DNA of 64,000 nt from an uncultured Acidobacteriota bacterium. GTDB lineage: Bacteria; Acidobacteriota; Blastocatellia; Pyrinomonadales; Pyrinomonadaceae. The stretch is taken from contig CALMYB010000026.1 of NCBI GenBank assembly GCA_937873515.1, positions 106,760-170,759 of the forward strand, written 5' to 3'. Each line of letters starts with the position of its first letter. The first letter of the stretch is position 1. The notes beneath the pieces were generated by a model. That model saw nothing but the letters and a program-made list of their open reading frames with translations, made no database searches and was not told the DNA's origin. This document shows, one piece after another, positions 18,801-26,194 of this stretch. A program made the translations under genes and the position numbers.

Positions 18801-19026
18801 GGACTGTATTTAGGACACCTTCGATCGGATCCGTAACTTCGGACTCCATCTCGGCCGGGGCCGCACCGCTATTGCTGGTCGAAACAGAAATGGTAGGCAC
18901 GTCGATCTTTGGAAAACGATCGACGCCGAGCGTAAAGAAGCTGAATGCCCCGACGACCGTCAGGAACATCACGATCACGGTCGCGAAGACCGGTCGATGA
19001 ACACAAATTTCGGCGAGCCACTGCAT
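15808..19026 (-). CDS. RND efflux permease (AcrB/HAE1-like)
   Basis: A 1072-residue inner-membrane proton-driven exporter of usual RND length. It opens with the family N-terminus (IHRPVF-type CVHRPVFATVIVMFLTVVGAF), then the periplasmic porter domain with PEEADPPVARKSD. The proton-relay helix reads GIVIDDAIVVLENIYR (paired Asp), and the second relay Lys is in VVKKNAILQIDHTNSLR. A long cytoplasmic loop (about 490-530) separates the two membrane halves. Glycine-rich GGYGGGGSGNSG lies in the second porter domain. This is a multidrug-type (HAE1) rather than a heavy-metal permease; the substrates are unknown. It sits 16 nt after the adaptor and is coupled to the TolC-like gene. Confidence 0.95.
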   Translation of the reverse strand: MQWLAEICVHRPVFATVIVMFLTVVGAFSFFTLGVDRFPKIDVPTISVSTSNSGAAPAEMESEVTDPIEGVLNTVPGVDEMRSSSSRGSSRITLSFNLEKDPDQAFQEVQQKLSTITWRLPEEADPPVARKSDPDSSPVLMYAVSSPRDISELSDMVEVLIQEKIESADGVGEVVVFGGRPKQIKLYVDPDKLRAYGLSVNQVATAVSAQNQEMPGGTLVEGAKTVGLRTISKLTNVEEFNDIVVATKNGFPIKFRQIGRVLETGEDPSSTYSLDNNPTVALAIRKQSGANTVALINAVKERMANIVPTLPKDFKVAVIRDQSEFIENSLHAIEEHLVIGAIFAAVVVFFFLWNFRSTLIAALAIPTSIIAAFALIAAMGYSLNQMTMLALTLMVGIVIDDAIVVLENIYRFVEEKGMDPFKAAVEGTREIGLAVLATTLSLLAVFIPVGFMTGIVGRFMSSFGLTSAAAIAVSLIVSFTLTPMLAARWIKPKKAPSEPLPAEIRDDPTVAYAIEHETDSKSGWFYAKIDAGYTTLLKLAMRFRWAVVLICILTVASIYPLYKYVGMAFLPDEDESSFQVNVRGPQGTSLAATQSIVDRISRDIKEKVPGLLNSTVNVGGYGGGGSGNSGTVSVNLVPVKQRSQSQAEIMGMVRGMVKPYSNKDWRINVSAASSIAQGIGLGRGGSGIGYFISGPDMEQLNSYADQLVEKMQQDPIFRDPDNSVDVGTPEVRFVIDRTRAADLGVDAGNIARALNIAAAGQRVSTFSEGTKQYDVMVQADERFRRTRDNLRLFTVSSSKGEPVPLDRVVTAQESLSPSTIQRLNRQRVVTISSGLPPNASESDALARLKELVSSLNMPPEYSSGVTGQSKELERAYSSFMLAFLLSFVFMYLVLAAQFESFIHPVTILLTLPLSVPFALLSTALAGQTLNIFSALGILLLFGVVKKNAILQIDHTNSLRAKGMGRYDAIIQANRDRLRPILMTTIALVAGMVPLIVGSGAGAATNRSIGILVVGGQSMCLLLTLLTVPVFYSLFDDAAETTLWRKIASPFHKLLEKLRRNKDENSEESIERL

Positions 19027-19042
19027 AAACTACTCCCCGCCT

Positions 19043-20338
19043 TTACGACGATACTTTTGCGCCCTCGTAAAGCTGGCCGACGTTGCTCGTCGCAACAGGT
19101 TGGTCCGCATCGACGCCGGAAATGATCTGCTGCCAATCGCCTTCTTCGCGGCCGACCTGCACGACCTTGAGCTTTGCAACCCCTTCCGCTATCACGAAGA
19201 CACGGAACGACTGGGTCGAAACATCGTGGAAGATCGCCGTCTTCGGAACAAAGATCCCTTTTGTGCCGCCTTCTCGCACGATCTGCGCCGTTGCGAACAT
19301 TCCTTGGCGCAGAAGATTGTCAGAATTATCGATCAACGCCTCGATCGAAGCCGACCTGGAGGTCGCGTCGATCGCGGGATTGACGGCCGAAACCTTCCCC
19401 GCAAAATTCTGATCCTTGTAGGCATCGACCGTTATAGTTACGACCGCTCCGAGCCGGACGCCTGGCACGTCGCCTTCCGGCACCTGGATTATCGCCTTGA
19501 TCGGGTTCGTCCGCAGAACCGTTGCTATCACTGAGGATGAGGAAACATATTCACCGACAGAGGTTGGGCGGTCGCTCACATAACCTGAAAACGGGGCCTT
19601 GATCACCGTGTCGGCAAGAACTCGCTCGGCATCATCAACCTGTGTCTGTGCCGTAGCGACGGCCGCCTGTGCGCCGACGATCGCCTGGTTGCTCTGACGA
19701 GCGACGTTGATCGTCGTCTCAAGCTGCTGCTGCGCTGCGTTCGCCCTTGCACGGGCCGTATCGCGCGCCGTCTTGTACTGCTCGTAGGTGATCATCGCGA
19801 CGTCGCCGCTTTCGGTCAGTTCGCGATATCGCTTTTCATTTGCTTCGGCCTGTTTTAACTCAAGATTTGCCTGTTCGAGGTTTGCCCGGGCCGTCAGAAC
19901 TTCCGGCACCGTCGTTGCAGTGAACTTACCGCCGCCAAGCAGGCCCAACTTTGCCTCTGCCTGAGAGACTCCGGCCTTTGCCTGTCTTACGGCCGCACGA
20001 GCAGACTCAAGTCTGATCTTTGCATCGCGGTCATCGACCTTGGCGAGCGTCTGCCCCTCGCGCACGAAGTCGCCCACGTTGACATAAACGTTCGAGAGCC
20101 GTCCCGCCGTTTTCGGTGAAACATTCGACTTTTCCTGCGCGGTGAGCGACCCCGTCGCATCGATCGTCGATGCGACATCTCGGGACTCGCTCTTCCCAAC
20201 GGTGATCGCGATCGGCGTATCCTTCGCCGAGTTTTCAGGCGTCGCAACTTGCGGCGCGCTCTTGCTGCACCCGGTTGAGATACAAATCGCCGCAGATACA
20301 AATGCAAAAGCGGCGCGGCTGATAAACAGTCTTGACAT
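19043..20338 (-). CDS. RND efflux periplasmic adaptor (membrane fusion protein)
   Basis: A 431-residue adaptor and the first gene of the efflux operon. The N-terminal signal peptide ends at a possible lipobox (ISTGC, Cys24), so it may be a lipoprotein. The barrel-sandwich/lipoyl half motif appears as GRLSNVYVNVGDFVREGQTLAKVDDRDAK-like sequence near residue 85. A long alpha-hairpin (about 105-225) is rich in Ala/Gln. The second lipoyl half contains APFSGYVSDRPTSVGEYV. It bridges permease and channel. No local regulator gene (TetR, MarR) flanks the operon, so control cannot be inferred. Confidence 0.92.
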   Translation of the reverse strand: MSRLFISRAAFAFVSAAICISTGCSKSAPQVATPENSAKDTPIAITVGKSESRDVASTIDATGSLTAQEKSNVSPKTAGRLSNVYVNVGDFVREGQTLAKVDDRDAKIRLESARAAVRQAKAGVSQAEAKLGLLGGGKFTATTVPEVLTARANLEQANLELKQAEANEKRYRELTESGDVAMITYEQYKTARDTARARANAAQQQLETTINVARQSNQAIVGAQAAVATAQTQVDDAERVLADTVIKAPFSGYVSDRPTSVGEYVSSSSVIATVLRTNPIKAIIQVPEGDVPGVRLGAVVTITVDAYKDQNFAGKVSAVNPAIDATSRSASIEALIDNSDNLLRQGMFATAQIVREGGTKGIFVPKTAIFHDVSTQSFRVFVIAEGVAKLKVVQVGREEGDWQQIISGVDADQPVATSNVGQLYEGAKVSS

Positions 20339-20401
20339 TACTTATAGAGTCAATATTTTACAATATTTGCCGTCGCGGGCAATCGGTAGAGATGTAAAGA
20401 A

Positions 20402-20432
20402 TTGTCAACAACTTTGGCCCCTTGCGTACAAT
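20402..20432 (+). promoter_or_regulatory. candidate sigma70-type promoter for the rhodanese gene
   Basis: TTGTCA (20402-20407) and TACAAT (20427-20432) are 19 nt apart, with the gene start about 70 nt downstream and a strong GGAGG before the ATG at 20501. The -10 is good but the spacing is long. Confidence 0.35.
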
Positions 20433-20500
20433 GTCGCCCTCGTTAATGCTAAAGTGGTCAGCACTGAAGTAATAGCAGCAAATTTCTCGGAGGTATTTTT

Positions 20501-20821
20501 ATGAAAGCGATAACAGCAAAAGAATTGGCAGAGAAGATCGAGGCAGGCGAGGACGTTCAGCTAATTGACGTGCGCGAACCGGACGAGAACGCCTTCGCGA
20601 AGATCGATGGGGCCAAGCTCATCCCGCTCGGACAGGTCGTTGCCCGGATGAACGAGATCGATCCATCACGCGATACGGTCGTCCATTGCAAAGGCGGCGT
20701 CCGCAGCGCAAAGGCCATCGAGGCTTTACAGGCAGCAGGTTTTCAGGGCGATCTAACGAATCTAACGGGTGGAATAACCGCGTGGTCGAACGATGTGGAC
20801 CCTTCGATACCTAAGTATTGA
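20501..20821 (+). CDS. single-domain rhodanese-like sulfurtransferase
   Basis: A 106-residue single rhodanese module. The LIDVREPDENAFAKIDGAKLI element precedes the active loop VVHCKGGVRSAKA, with the persulfide-forming Cys63, and a LTGGITAWSNDVD end. The CKGGVRS loop is of the GlpE/PspE-like sulfurtransferase type. A good ribosome site (GGAGG) lies 9 nt before the ATG. It likely moves sulfane sulfur to a thiol acceptor in the cytoplasm. It converges on the 2Fe-2S gene with an 11-nt 3' overlap (20811-20821). The glutaredoxin-like gene nearby suggests a small thiol/sulfur module, by context only. Confidence 0.9.
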   Translation: MKAITAKELAEKIEAGEDVQLIDVREPDENAFAKIDGAKLIPLGQVVARMNEIDPSRDTVVHCKGGVRSAKAIEALQAAGFQGDLTNLTGGITAWSNDVDPSIPKY

Positions 20822-21104
20822 TCGCCGCGAGATCCATTTCAGCAGAGAGGCGAACGATCTCCATGCCCGCAGCGACCATCGTCCGGCAGGAGATCACGCC
20901 TTTTTCTTTTTCACCGTTCTTGATCCAAACCTGGCAGTTTAGACAATCCCCATTCCAGCAGAGATCGGCCTGCGATACCGAATCCATCGCGAGAAATTGA
21001 AAACAGCGAAGAAGCGTGTTGTTCTCCGGCACATCGCATTTCTTTTCAAGTATCTTGATCTCGACCAATTTTTCGTAAGGTGCAAAGATATCCGGATTTG
21101 ACAT
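20811..21104 (-). CDS. small 2Fe-2S (plant-type ferredoxin-like) protein
   Basis: A 97-residue protein with cysteines spaced C49-x4-C54-x2-C57-x15-C73 (in LCWNGDCLNCQVW and VISCRT). The first three match the plant-type 2Fe-2S loop; the last spacing is like that of the N-terminal 2Fe-2S domains of SdhB or molybdenum hydroxylases. An N-terminal strand (KLVEIKILEKKCDVPENNTLL) gives the beta-grasp start. Electron transfer is likely; no partner oxidoreductase is adjacent. The 3' end overlaps the convergent rhodanese gene by 11 nt. It is divergent from the glutaredoxin-like gene, 82 nt away. Confidence 0.8.
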   Translation of the reverse strand: MSNPDIFAPYEKLVEIKILEKKCDVPENNTLLRCFQFLAMDSVSQADLCWNGDCLNCQVWIKNGEKEKGVISCRTMVAAGMEIVRLSAEMDLAAINT

Positions 21105-21186
21105 TTCTTTTCTCTATCAGCGAGCGACCTAATGACTTTTAGCATTCAGACTATGAAATGATAGCCAAAAGGTGTAGTTTTGAACA

Positions 21187-21408
21187 ATGGCCTTGGTGAT
21201 CTATACAAAACCCGGCTGTCCGTATTGCAAGAAGGCAAAAGACCATTACACCGCTCTCGGCGAACCTTTCATTGAGTACGATGCCCAGAATGATATGAAG
21301 CATCGTCGCGACATGCTGGCGTTCAGCAATGGCGACCCGACAGTGCCGACGTTTGTTCGAGACGGTATGTTTCTTGGTTCCGGCTGGGGCGATCCGCCGC
21401 GGGGCTGA
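21187..21408 (+). CDS. glutaredoxin-like protein, possibly a C-terminal selenoprotein
   Basis: A 73-residue thioredoxin-fold mini-protein: VIYTKPGCPYCKKAKDHY with a CPYC dithiol (Cys11, Cys14), then TVPTFVRDG with the cis-Pro, then a SGWGDPPRG tail. The gene ends at TGA 21406-21408. Small Grx-like families are known in which a Cys or Sec lies a few residues before the C-terminus. Here TGA is followed by ACG GTC TAT and a second TGA (21418-21420), and a GGT-loop hairpin starts 17 nt after the first TGA. If TGA is read as Sec the protein would be 77 residues ending G-U-T-V-Y. The Grx-like fold is well supported; the Sec reading is a hypothesis. Confidence 0.8.
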   Translation: MALVIYTKPGCPYCKKAKDHYTALGEPFIEYDAQNDMKHRRDMLAFSNGDPTVPTFVRDGMFLGSGWGDPPRG

Positions 21409-21425
21409 ACGGTCTATTGAGAGGA

Positions 21426-21438
21426 CGGCAGGTTGCCG
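21426..21438 (+). promoter_or_regulatory. candidate bacterial SECIS hairpin
   Basis: CGGCA-GGT-TGCCG forms a perfect 5-bp stem with a GGU loop, beginning 17 nt after the TGA at 21406-21408. Bacterial SECIS elements place a G/U-bearing apical loop about 16-37 nt after the UGA; here the GU is at +24/+25. A hairpin this small can occur by chance. Confidence 0.3.
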
Positions 21439-21638
21439 CCCAAGTACCAATGAGATCGTGTTCGAAAGATCGCTGGTGCCGAACGCAGCGAAAATCGCGT
21501 TTTTGCGTTTGGGATTATTGATTGATACGGCAATAATTGGAGTTTTGATTTTTTACACGTCTGAAAGCGTGCTTTGGGTAGCGCCCCAAGAGGCCGAAGG
21601 GTTCAACTTACTCGGCCTGTAGGAGGTTGCCGCTTTTT

Positions 21639-24074
21639 ATGGTTGACTCGCAGATCAATCAGTATAAGATCCTGGAAAAGATCGGTTCCGGCGGCCAAGG
21701 GACCGTTTACAAGGCTCTCGATACAAAACTCAATCGCACCGCGGTCATAAAGGTCCTTCCGCCTGAACTCACAAAAAAGACCGCGAACTTCAAGCGTTTC
21801 GAACGCGAGGCCCAGCTCTGCTCCCAACTTGATCATCCGAACATCTGCACCATTTACGACTTCAGCGAATCTAATGGCACGTACTACATCGCGATGCAGT
21901 TCATTGAAGGCAAGAATGTACGACAGCTTGTTTCCGGCCGGCCTCTCGAACTAAAGAGTGCGGTCTCCATTGCGATCCAAGTTACGGATGCTCTTGCCTA
22001 CGCGCATTCAAAGAGCATTATTCATCGCGACATTAAGGCCGGAAATGTAATGGTCGCCGATTCGGGCCAAGTTAAGATCCTCGATTTTGGACTTGCGAAA
22101 CTGCTCGAGGACGAGCATACCGACGCCGGAGGCGGTACAAAACGGGCAAGCGATATCACGGAGCTTGGAATTCCTTACGGCACGGCGACATATGCGGCAC
22201 CTGAACAAGCGCGCGGCGAACGCGCGGATGTCCGCTCGGATATCTTTTCCACCGGCGTGCTGCTCTACGAGATGCTTACCGGAATTTGGCCGTTCCAGGG
22301 AAAGAGCGTGATAGATGTCCGCCATCAGGTTTTGTACGGAACTCCAAAGTCGATCGCCGAAGCTCGGCGTGACGCAGTCCCCGCACAACTCCAGTCGGTA
22401 ATCGACAAGGCTCTTGCCAAGGATCCGAAGGACCGTTATCAAAAGATCGCTCAGATGCGCGATGATCTGCGTAACATCCTGCATCAGATCGCCGGCGTAC
22501 AGCCAATGACCACAGACACATTTTCTCCCTCGCACGCTGACGGCGGCGCCGTCAAGCGAATGCTGAATTGGTTCACCGGACGTTCTGCTCCGGAGCGAAC
22601 GTCCACGGCTCATTCCGGTTCATTTTCGATCAGCCAATCTTCGCAGGCTCCCGATATTTTGCTGACCGCGACCGGCACGGAGAAGAAGAGCGTTGCGATC
22701 CTGCCGTTTCAGAATCTCGCGAACGACAAGGATTCTTCGTTCTACGAATTCGCTCTCGCCGATGCGGTCATTACCGAGCTTGCACAGATCCGGTCGATCA
22801 TCGTACGGCCGAGTTCTGTGATCGCGAAATATCAGGGCAAGAGCATCGATCCTGGCACGGCTGGCCGCGAACTCCGCGTCAACGCCGTCCTCTCTGCAGG
22901 CTTTTTGCGTGCGGGGAACAAGCTTCGCGTTACGGCCCAGCTCCTCGAGACCGCTTCCGGCGACATACTCTGGAGCGACCGGATCGATGCCGAGGGCAGC
23001 GACATTCTTGCTATTCAGGACAGCATCGCCCAACGCATTCTCGAGGGCCTGCGACTCGAACTTACCGACGTCGAAGCAGAAAAGCTCGGCCGTCGCGCCA
23101 CCGAAAACGCCGATGCGTGGGAAGAATATCTTCGCGGTCGCGATGCCTTCGCTCGGTTTATTTTCCGAACTCTCGATTCTGCGGACTGCGAAGCGGCGAT
23201 CGCGAATTTCAAACGTGCGATCGAACTCGACTCGCATTTCGCTCTCGCTTACAGCGGGCTCGGAGCATGCTATGCGAACCGCCTTTTCAAAGGAATGGGT
23301 GACCCTGAAGATTACACCTACGCCGAGACAGCGTTCAGCAAAGCGTTCTATTACGACCCGAACGTGGTCGAGGCCCGCGTGCTGATGGTGATGATCTATA
23401 TGGCCCGCGGCGAGAAGAAGAAAGCCCGGCTCGAGATCCGTGTCCTCGAACGGCAATTCCCCAACGATGCCGCACTGTTCTTTGTAAAAGGTGTGATGCA
23501 CCGTCTCGACGGCGAATACGAAGAGTCGCTGAAAGCTTTCGAAAAGCTCTCAAAGCTCGACCCTGCGGCCCGCGTCGTCGCCGCCTACAATCGAGCCCGG
23601 ATCTTTATCTACAAAGGTGATTACAACAAAGCTCTTGACGAACTCGACCGTGGAACACGGGCAGAGCCGAATCACCCGATGCTGAAGATATTTCGGTCCG
23701 GCGTTTATTATTATCAGGGAGATGCTGATGCCGCGATCGACCTGATAAGATCGGTCTTAATAGAGCATCCCGAGATGGACGGCATTCGTCCGCTCTATGC
23801 GATATATCTTGCGGGCGATGGACGCTTTGACGAAGCCCGTGAAGAGTTGACCGAAGAGGCACTCGCCCTCTCCCGTGCCGATCACGATATGGCGTACTGG
23901 GTCGGTGCGTCGTATGCCCTCCTCGGCGACAAGGATCTTGCCTTCAAATGGCTCAACAAGGCTATCCGCCTTGGGAATGAAAATCGACCGTATTTCGAAG
24001 GCGACAAGAACCTCATCACGCTTCGCGAAGACCCTCGCTGGCTCGAGCTGATGGCAAAGCTTGTCCGCGACTAA
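21639..24074 (+). CDS. Ser/Thr protein kinase with TolB-like and TPR domains
   Basis: An 811-residue protein from ATG 21639, preceded at 13 nt by TAGGAGG; a TTG at 21627 is too close to that site. Residues 8-270 are a Hanks-type kinase: Gly loop GSGGQGTVY, Lys38 in AVIKVL, HRDIKAGN, DFG and an APEQARGE activation segment, all catalytic residues intact. After a linker with no obvious transmembrane helix, a FlgO/TolB-like domain follows (SVAILPFQNLANDKDSSFYE to ILWSDRID). TPR-like repeats then fill about 470-811. This order is frequent in Acidobacteriota and suggests phosphosignalling through a protein-binding tail. Its last 4 nt overlap the convergent methyltransferase. Confidence 0.92.
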   Translation: MVDSQINQYKILEKIGSGGQGTVYKALDTKLNRTAVIKVLPPELTKKTANFKRFEREAQLCSQLDHPNICTIYDFSESNGTYYIAMQFIEGKNVRQLVSGRPLELKSAVSIAIQVTDALAYAHSKSIIHRDIKAGNVMVADSGQVKILDFGLAKLLEDEHTDAGGGTKRASDITELGIPYGTATYAAPEQARGERADVRSDIFSTGVLLYEMLTGIWPFQGKSVIDVRHQVLYGTPKSIAEARRDAVPAQLQSVIDKALAKDPKDRYQKIAQMRDDLRNILHQIAGVQPMTTDTFSPSHADGGAVKRMLNWFTGRSAPERTSTAHSGSFSISQSSQAPDILLTATGTEKKSVAILPFQNLANDKDSSFYEFALADAVITELAQIRSIIVRPSSVIAKYQGKSIDPGTAGRELRVNAVLSAGFLRAGNKLRVTAQLLETASGDILWSDRIDAEGSDILAIQDSIAQRILEGLRLELTDVEAEKLGRRATENADAWEEYLRGRDAFARFIFRTLDSADCEAAIANFKRAIELDSHFALAYSGLGACYANRLFKGMGDPEDYTYAETAFSKAFYYDPNVVEARVLMVMIYMARGEKKKARLEIRVLERQFPNDAALFFVKGVMHRLDGEYEESLKAFEKLSKLDPAARVVAAYNRARIFIYKGDYNKALDELDRGTRAEPNHPMLKIFRSGVYYYQGDADAAIDLIRSVLIEHPEMDGIRPLYAIYLAGDGRFDEAREELTEEALALSRADHDMAYWVGASYALLGDKDLAFKWLNKAIRLGNENRPYFEGDKNLITLREDPRWLELMAKLVRD

Positions 24075-24940
24075 TTGACTCGCTCAAAGACGAATTCGTT
24101 ACACCCGAGGCCGACGCCTCCGCTTACGACCTTTGTGAGCGTGAAGCCGCGTGCCTTATAGAATTCGAAGACCGCATCGACGCTCGCGTATTCGTAAGGA
24201 AAACCGCCGACCCAATCGATGATGTCGTGCCAGCGGTTCATCCCGCGGCCGGTTTTATAACGCGTCCACGAATGGATGTATTCCATCGGCTTTAAACGCA
24301 CGAGTGCGGACGCGAACCGTTTTGCTTCTTCGGGCAAGCTCACCGCAACTGCGAACGGCGTTTTTAAGATCCGCGGCAATCGACAGTACGTCTTCTTGAT
24401 CCAATGCCAGCGGCTCGCCTGGCTTCCGGTGTCGTTGTAGAGCGCGACAAAAAGTTTGCCCCCTGCACGCGTCGGGATGACGGCATTCTCGAGTGCACGC
24501 CACATTTCGCCCGTGTGATGCAGCACGCCCCACGAATACACTACGTCGAATTTACCTAAGCTCGCGATATAATCCGCATCGAGAGCCGAACCTTGCTCAA
24601 TACGCCAATTCGCGTCCGACGCGAAATATCTCTTCTTCAATTCGCGTGTACACGCGACCGAATTCGTATCGAAATCGAATGAAACGACCTCGGCACCCAA
24701 GCGTCTCGCGGCGAGCGAAAAGAGTCCGCTGCCCGAACCGATATCGAGAAAGCGTTTGCCTGCGAGCGTCTCGCATTCGAGCATCTTGCGAAGGCTTGCA
24801 ACGGCCGTTTCGATCCGCTCTTCGTCGAGAACGCTCAGGAACGCCGCCCAATTCTTCCCGAATTCGAACCTTTCGCCCGCCGCGACCTCGCGTTCGTGCT
24901 GCCGCACAACGTCAAGCTCTTCACTCACAATGGCACTCAT
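24071..24940 (-). CDS. class I SAM-dependent methyltransferase (glycan cluster)
   Basis: A 289-residue methyltransferase. Motif I is FLDIGSGSGLFSLAARRLGA (about 80-99), with the acidic strand end SFDFD, and motif IV-V region FDVVYSWGVLHHTGEMW as in UbiG/2-polyprenyl-type enzymes. The C-terminal 120 residues (WIKKTYCRLPRILKTPFAV onwards) are an extra substrate domain seen in sugar or lipid-modifying relatives. It abuts the glycosyltransferase upstream on the same strand (TAG directly followed by ATG, no gap), implying tight coupling and a role in decorating a glycan or lipid-linked sugar. The exact substrate is unknown. Confidence 0.85.
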   Translation of the reverse strand: MSAIVSEELDVVRQHEREVAAGERFEFGKNWAAFLSVLDEERIETAVASLRKMLECETLAGKRFLDIGSGSGLFSLAARRLGAEVVSFDFDTNSVACTRELKKRYFASDANWRIEQGSALDADYIASLGKFDVVYSWGVLHHTGEMWRALENAVIPTRAGGKLFVALYNDTGSQASRWHWIKKTYCRLPRILKTPFAVAVSLPEEAKRFASALVRLKPMEYIHSWTRYKTGRGMNRWHDIIDWVGGFPYEYASVDAVFEFYKARGFTLTKVVSGGVGLGCNEFVFERVN

Positions 24941-26131
24941 CTATTTTCGCTCCTCAAGTATCTTCCGCAGCTCGTCAACCTTCGCTTCCCAACTCTCCGC
25001 TCGAATCGCATCGCTGACCGCCGCACGCGGTTTTGCGTGCGCGAGGGCGTGTTCGATCTTTTCAATAAAACTATCGTGCGAGTCGCCGACGGAGACATCC
25101 GCTAGTACCCGCACTTCAGGAATGTCCGTCGATACGACCGGCAAACCTGCGGCCAGATATTCGCGAACCTTCAACGGATTTGCGGCGAGCGTCAACTCGT
25201 TTATCACGAAAGGATTTATCGCGACATCGAATGCCGCGCAATACGCCGGAAGTTCGCTGTAAGGCTTGCGGCCGAGGACGTGAACGTTCGCGATCGATCT
25301 TAATTCCGCGACCAGTCGTTCCGTTTCGATGGTGTGCTTGCCGACGAGTACGACCGAACCTTGCGAAAAATGCTCTGCGATCTTCTGCACAAGTTCGAGA
25401 TCGACCCAATCGGCGATCAGGCCGTGAAAACCGATGATCGGCCGCGGCAGATCGGCGACATCCGTGGGCAATTCGAGGCTGCCGTCAACCGCTTTTCTGA
25501 AATGCCGCCAATCGGTGCCGTGACGGATGAGATGCGTTTCGGGATTGAATCTCGCCTTCGATTCGAGCAGCTTTTCGGCGGAGACTACGACGACATCCGC
25601 CTTGCGGAACAGGTCTTCCTCGATCTCTTTGAGGCCCGCCGCAACGCCCGTGAACGCCGTGTATTCATCGACGCAGTAATAGATCAGCTCGCTCTCGCCG
25701 AGATGCCCCGCGATCAGTCCGGCCGCCGGATTAAAGACCATATTGACGACATTCTCGAAGCCAAGCCGCCGCATCGAACGGCGAATCTGCCGCACGAGGA
25801 ACTTGCGATTCAGCGAAACGATCGACTCGCTGCCGTACGCCGGGATCACGAGCGGATTCAGCACGAAGATGTTCCGCTCGACCTCTCGAACAGGCTCGGC
25901 AAAGCTCTTCAGTTTCCTCGCGATCCGCGAAACATCTTTCGCAGCGGCGGTCGGCATACGGTTCGGCAGGGCGTTCACCCAAAGAATGCGGTTGTCTCTC
26001 GCGAGCACACGCATCAAATGCGTCTTCGACAGCGGATCGCCCGTCCAATCGTGGCTAAAACACACGATATCGCGGCCCCGCAACGCCCTTTTTACCTCGT
26101 CTTTCTGCATTTTCACTGCAACTCTCGTCAT
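24941..26131 (-). CDS. glycosyltransferase (GT4/TuaH-like)
   Basis: A 396-residue GT-B glycosyltransferase. The N-terminal half begins IVCFSHDWTGDPLSKTHLMRVL and contains LIYYCVDEYTAF and a VVVVSAEKLLESK segment, a pattern shared with teichuronic-acid/TuaH-like transferases. The C-terminal half has PIIGFHGLIADWVDLEL, SVVLVGKHT and the donor-binding LKVREYLAAGLPVVSTD. It is the middle gene of an AsnB-GT-methyltransferase run on the minus strand, 63 nt downstream of asnB. Cytoplasmic-face addition of a sugar to a polysaccharide precursor is likely. Donor and acceptor are unknown. Confidence 0.85.
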   Translation of the reverse strand: MTRVAVKMQKDEVKRALRGRDIVCFSHDWTGDPLSKTHLMRVLARDNRILWVNALPNRMPTAAAKDVSRIARKLKSFAEPVREVERNIFVLNPLVIPAYGSESIVSLNRKFLVRQIRRSMRRLGFENVVNMVFNPAAGLIAGHLGESELIYYCVDEYTAFTGVAAGLKEIEEDLFRKADVVVVSAEKLLESKARFNPETHLIRHGTDWRHFRKAVDGSLELPTDVADLPRPIIGFHGLIADWVDLELVQKIAEHFSQGSVVLVGKHTIETERLVAELRSIANVHVLGRKPYSELPAYCAAFDVAINPFVINELTLAANPLKVREYLAAGLPVVSTDIPEVRVLADVSVGDSHDSFIEKIEHALAHAKPRAAVSDAIRAESWEAKVDELRKILEERK

Positions 26132-26159
26132 CCAATTCTCAAAAAGCGAACCTAACCGG

Positions 26160-26194
26160 CCTCTAACCCTCTGTGTTCTCTGTGTTCTCTGTGG
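26160..26194. repeat. short tandem repeat in the asnB-GT gap
   Basis: The gap contains CTCTGTGTT, CTCTGTGTT and CTCTGTGGTT in tandem, ending in GGTTAACC. Read on the minus strand it is the ACCACAGAGAACACAGAG type of intergenic repeat. Its function is unknown. Confidence 0.55.

Noticed and set aside
25334..26155. A 273-codon plus-strand frame opposite the glycosyltransferase
   Set aside because: Arg/Asp-rich antisense translation without a family pattern.
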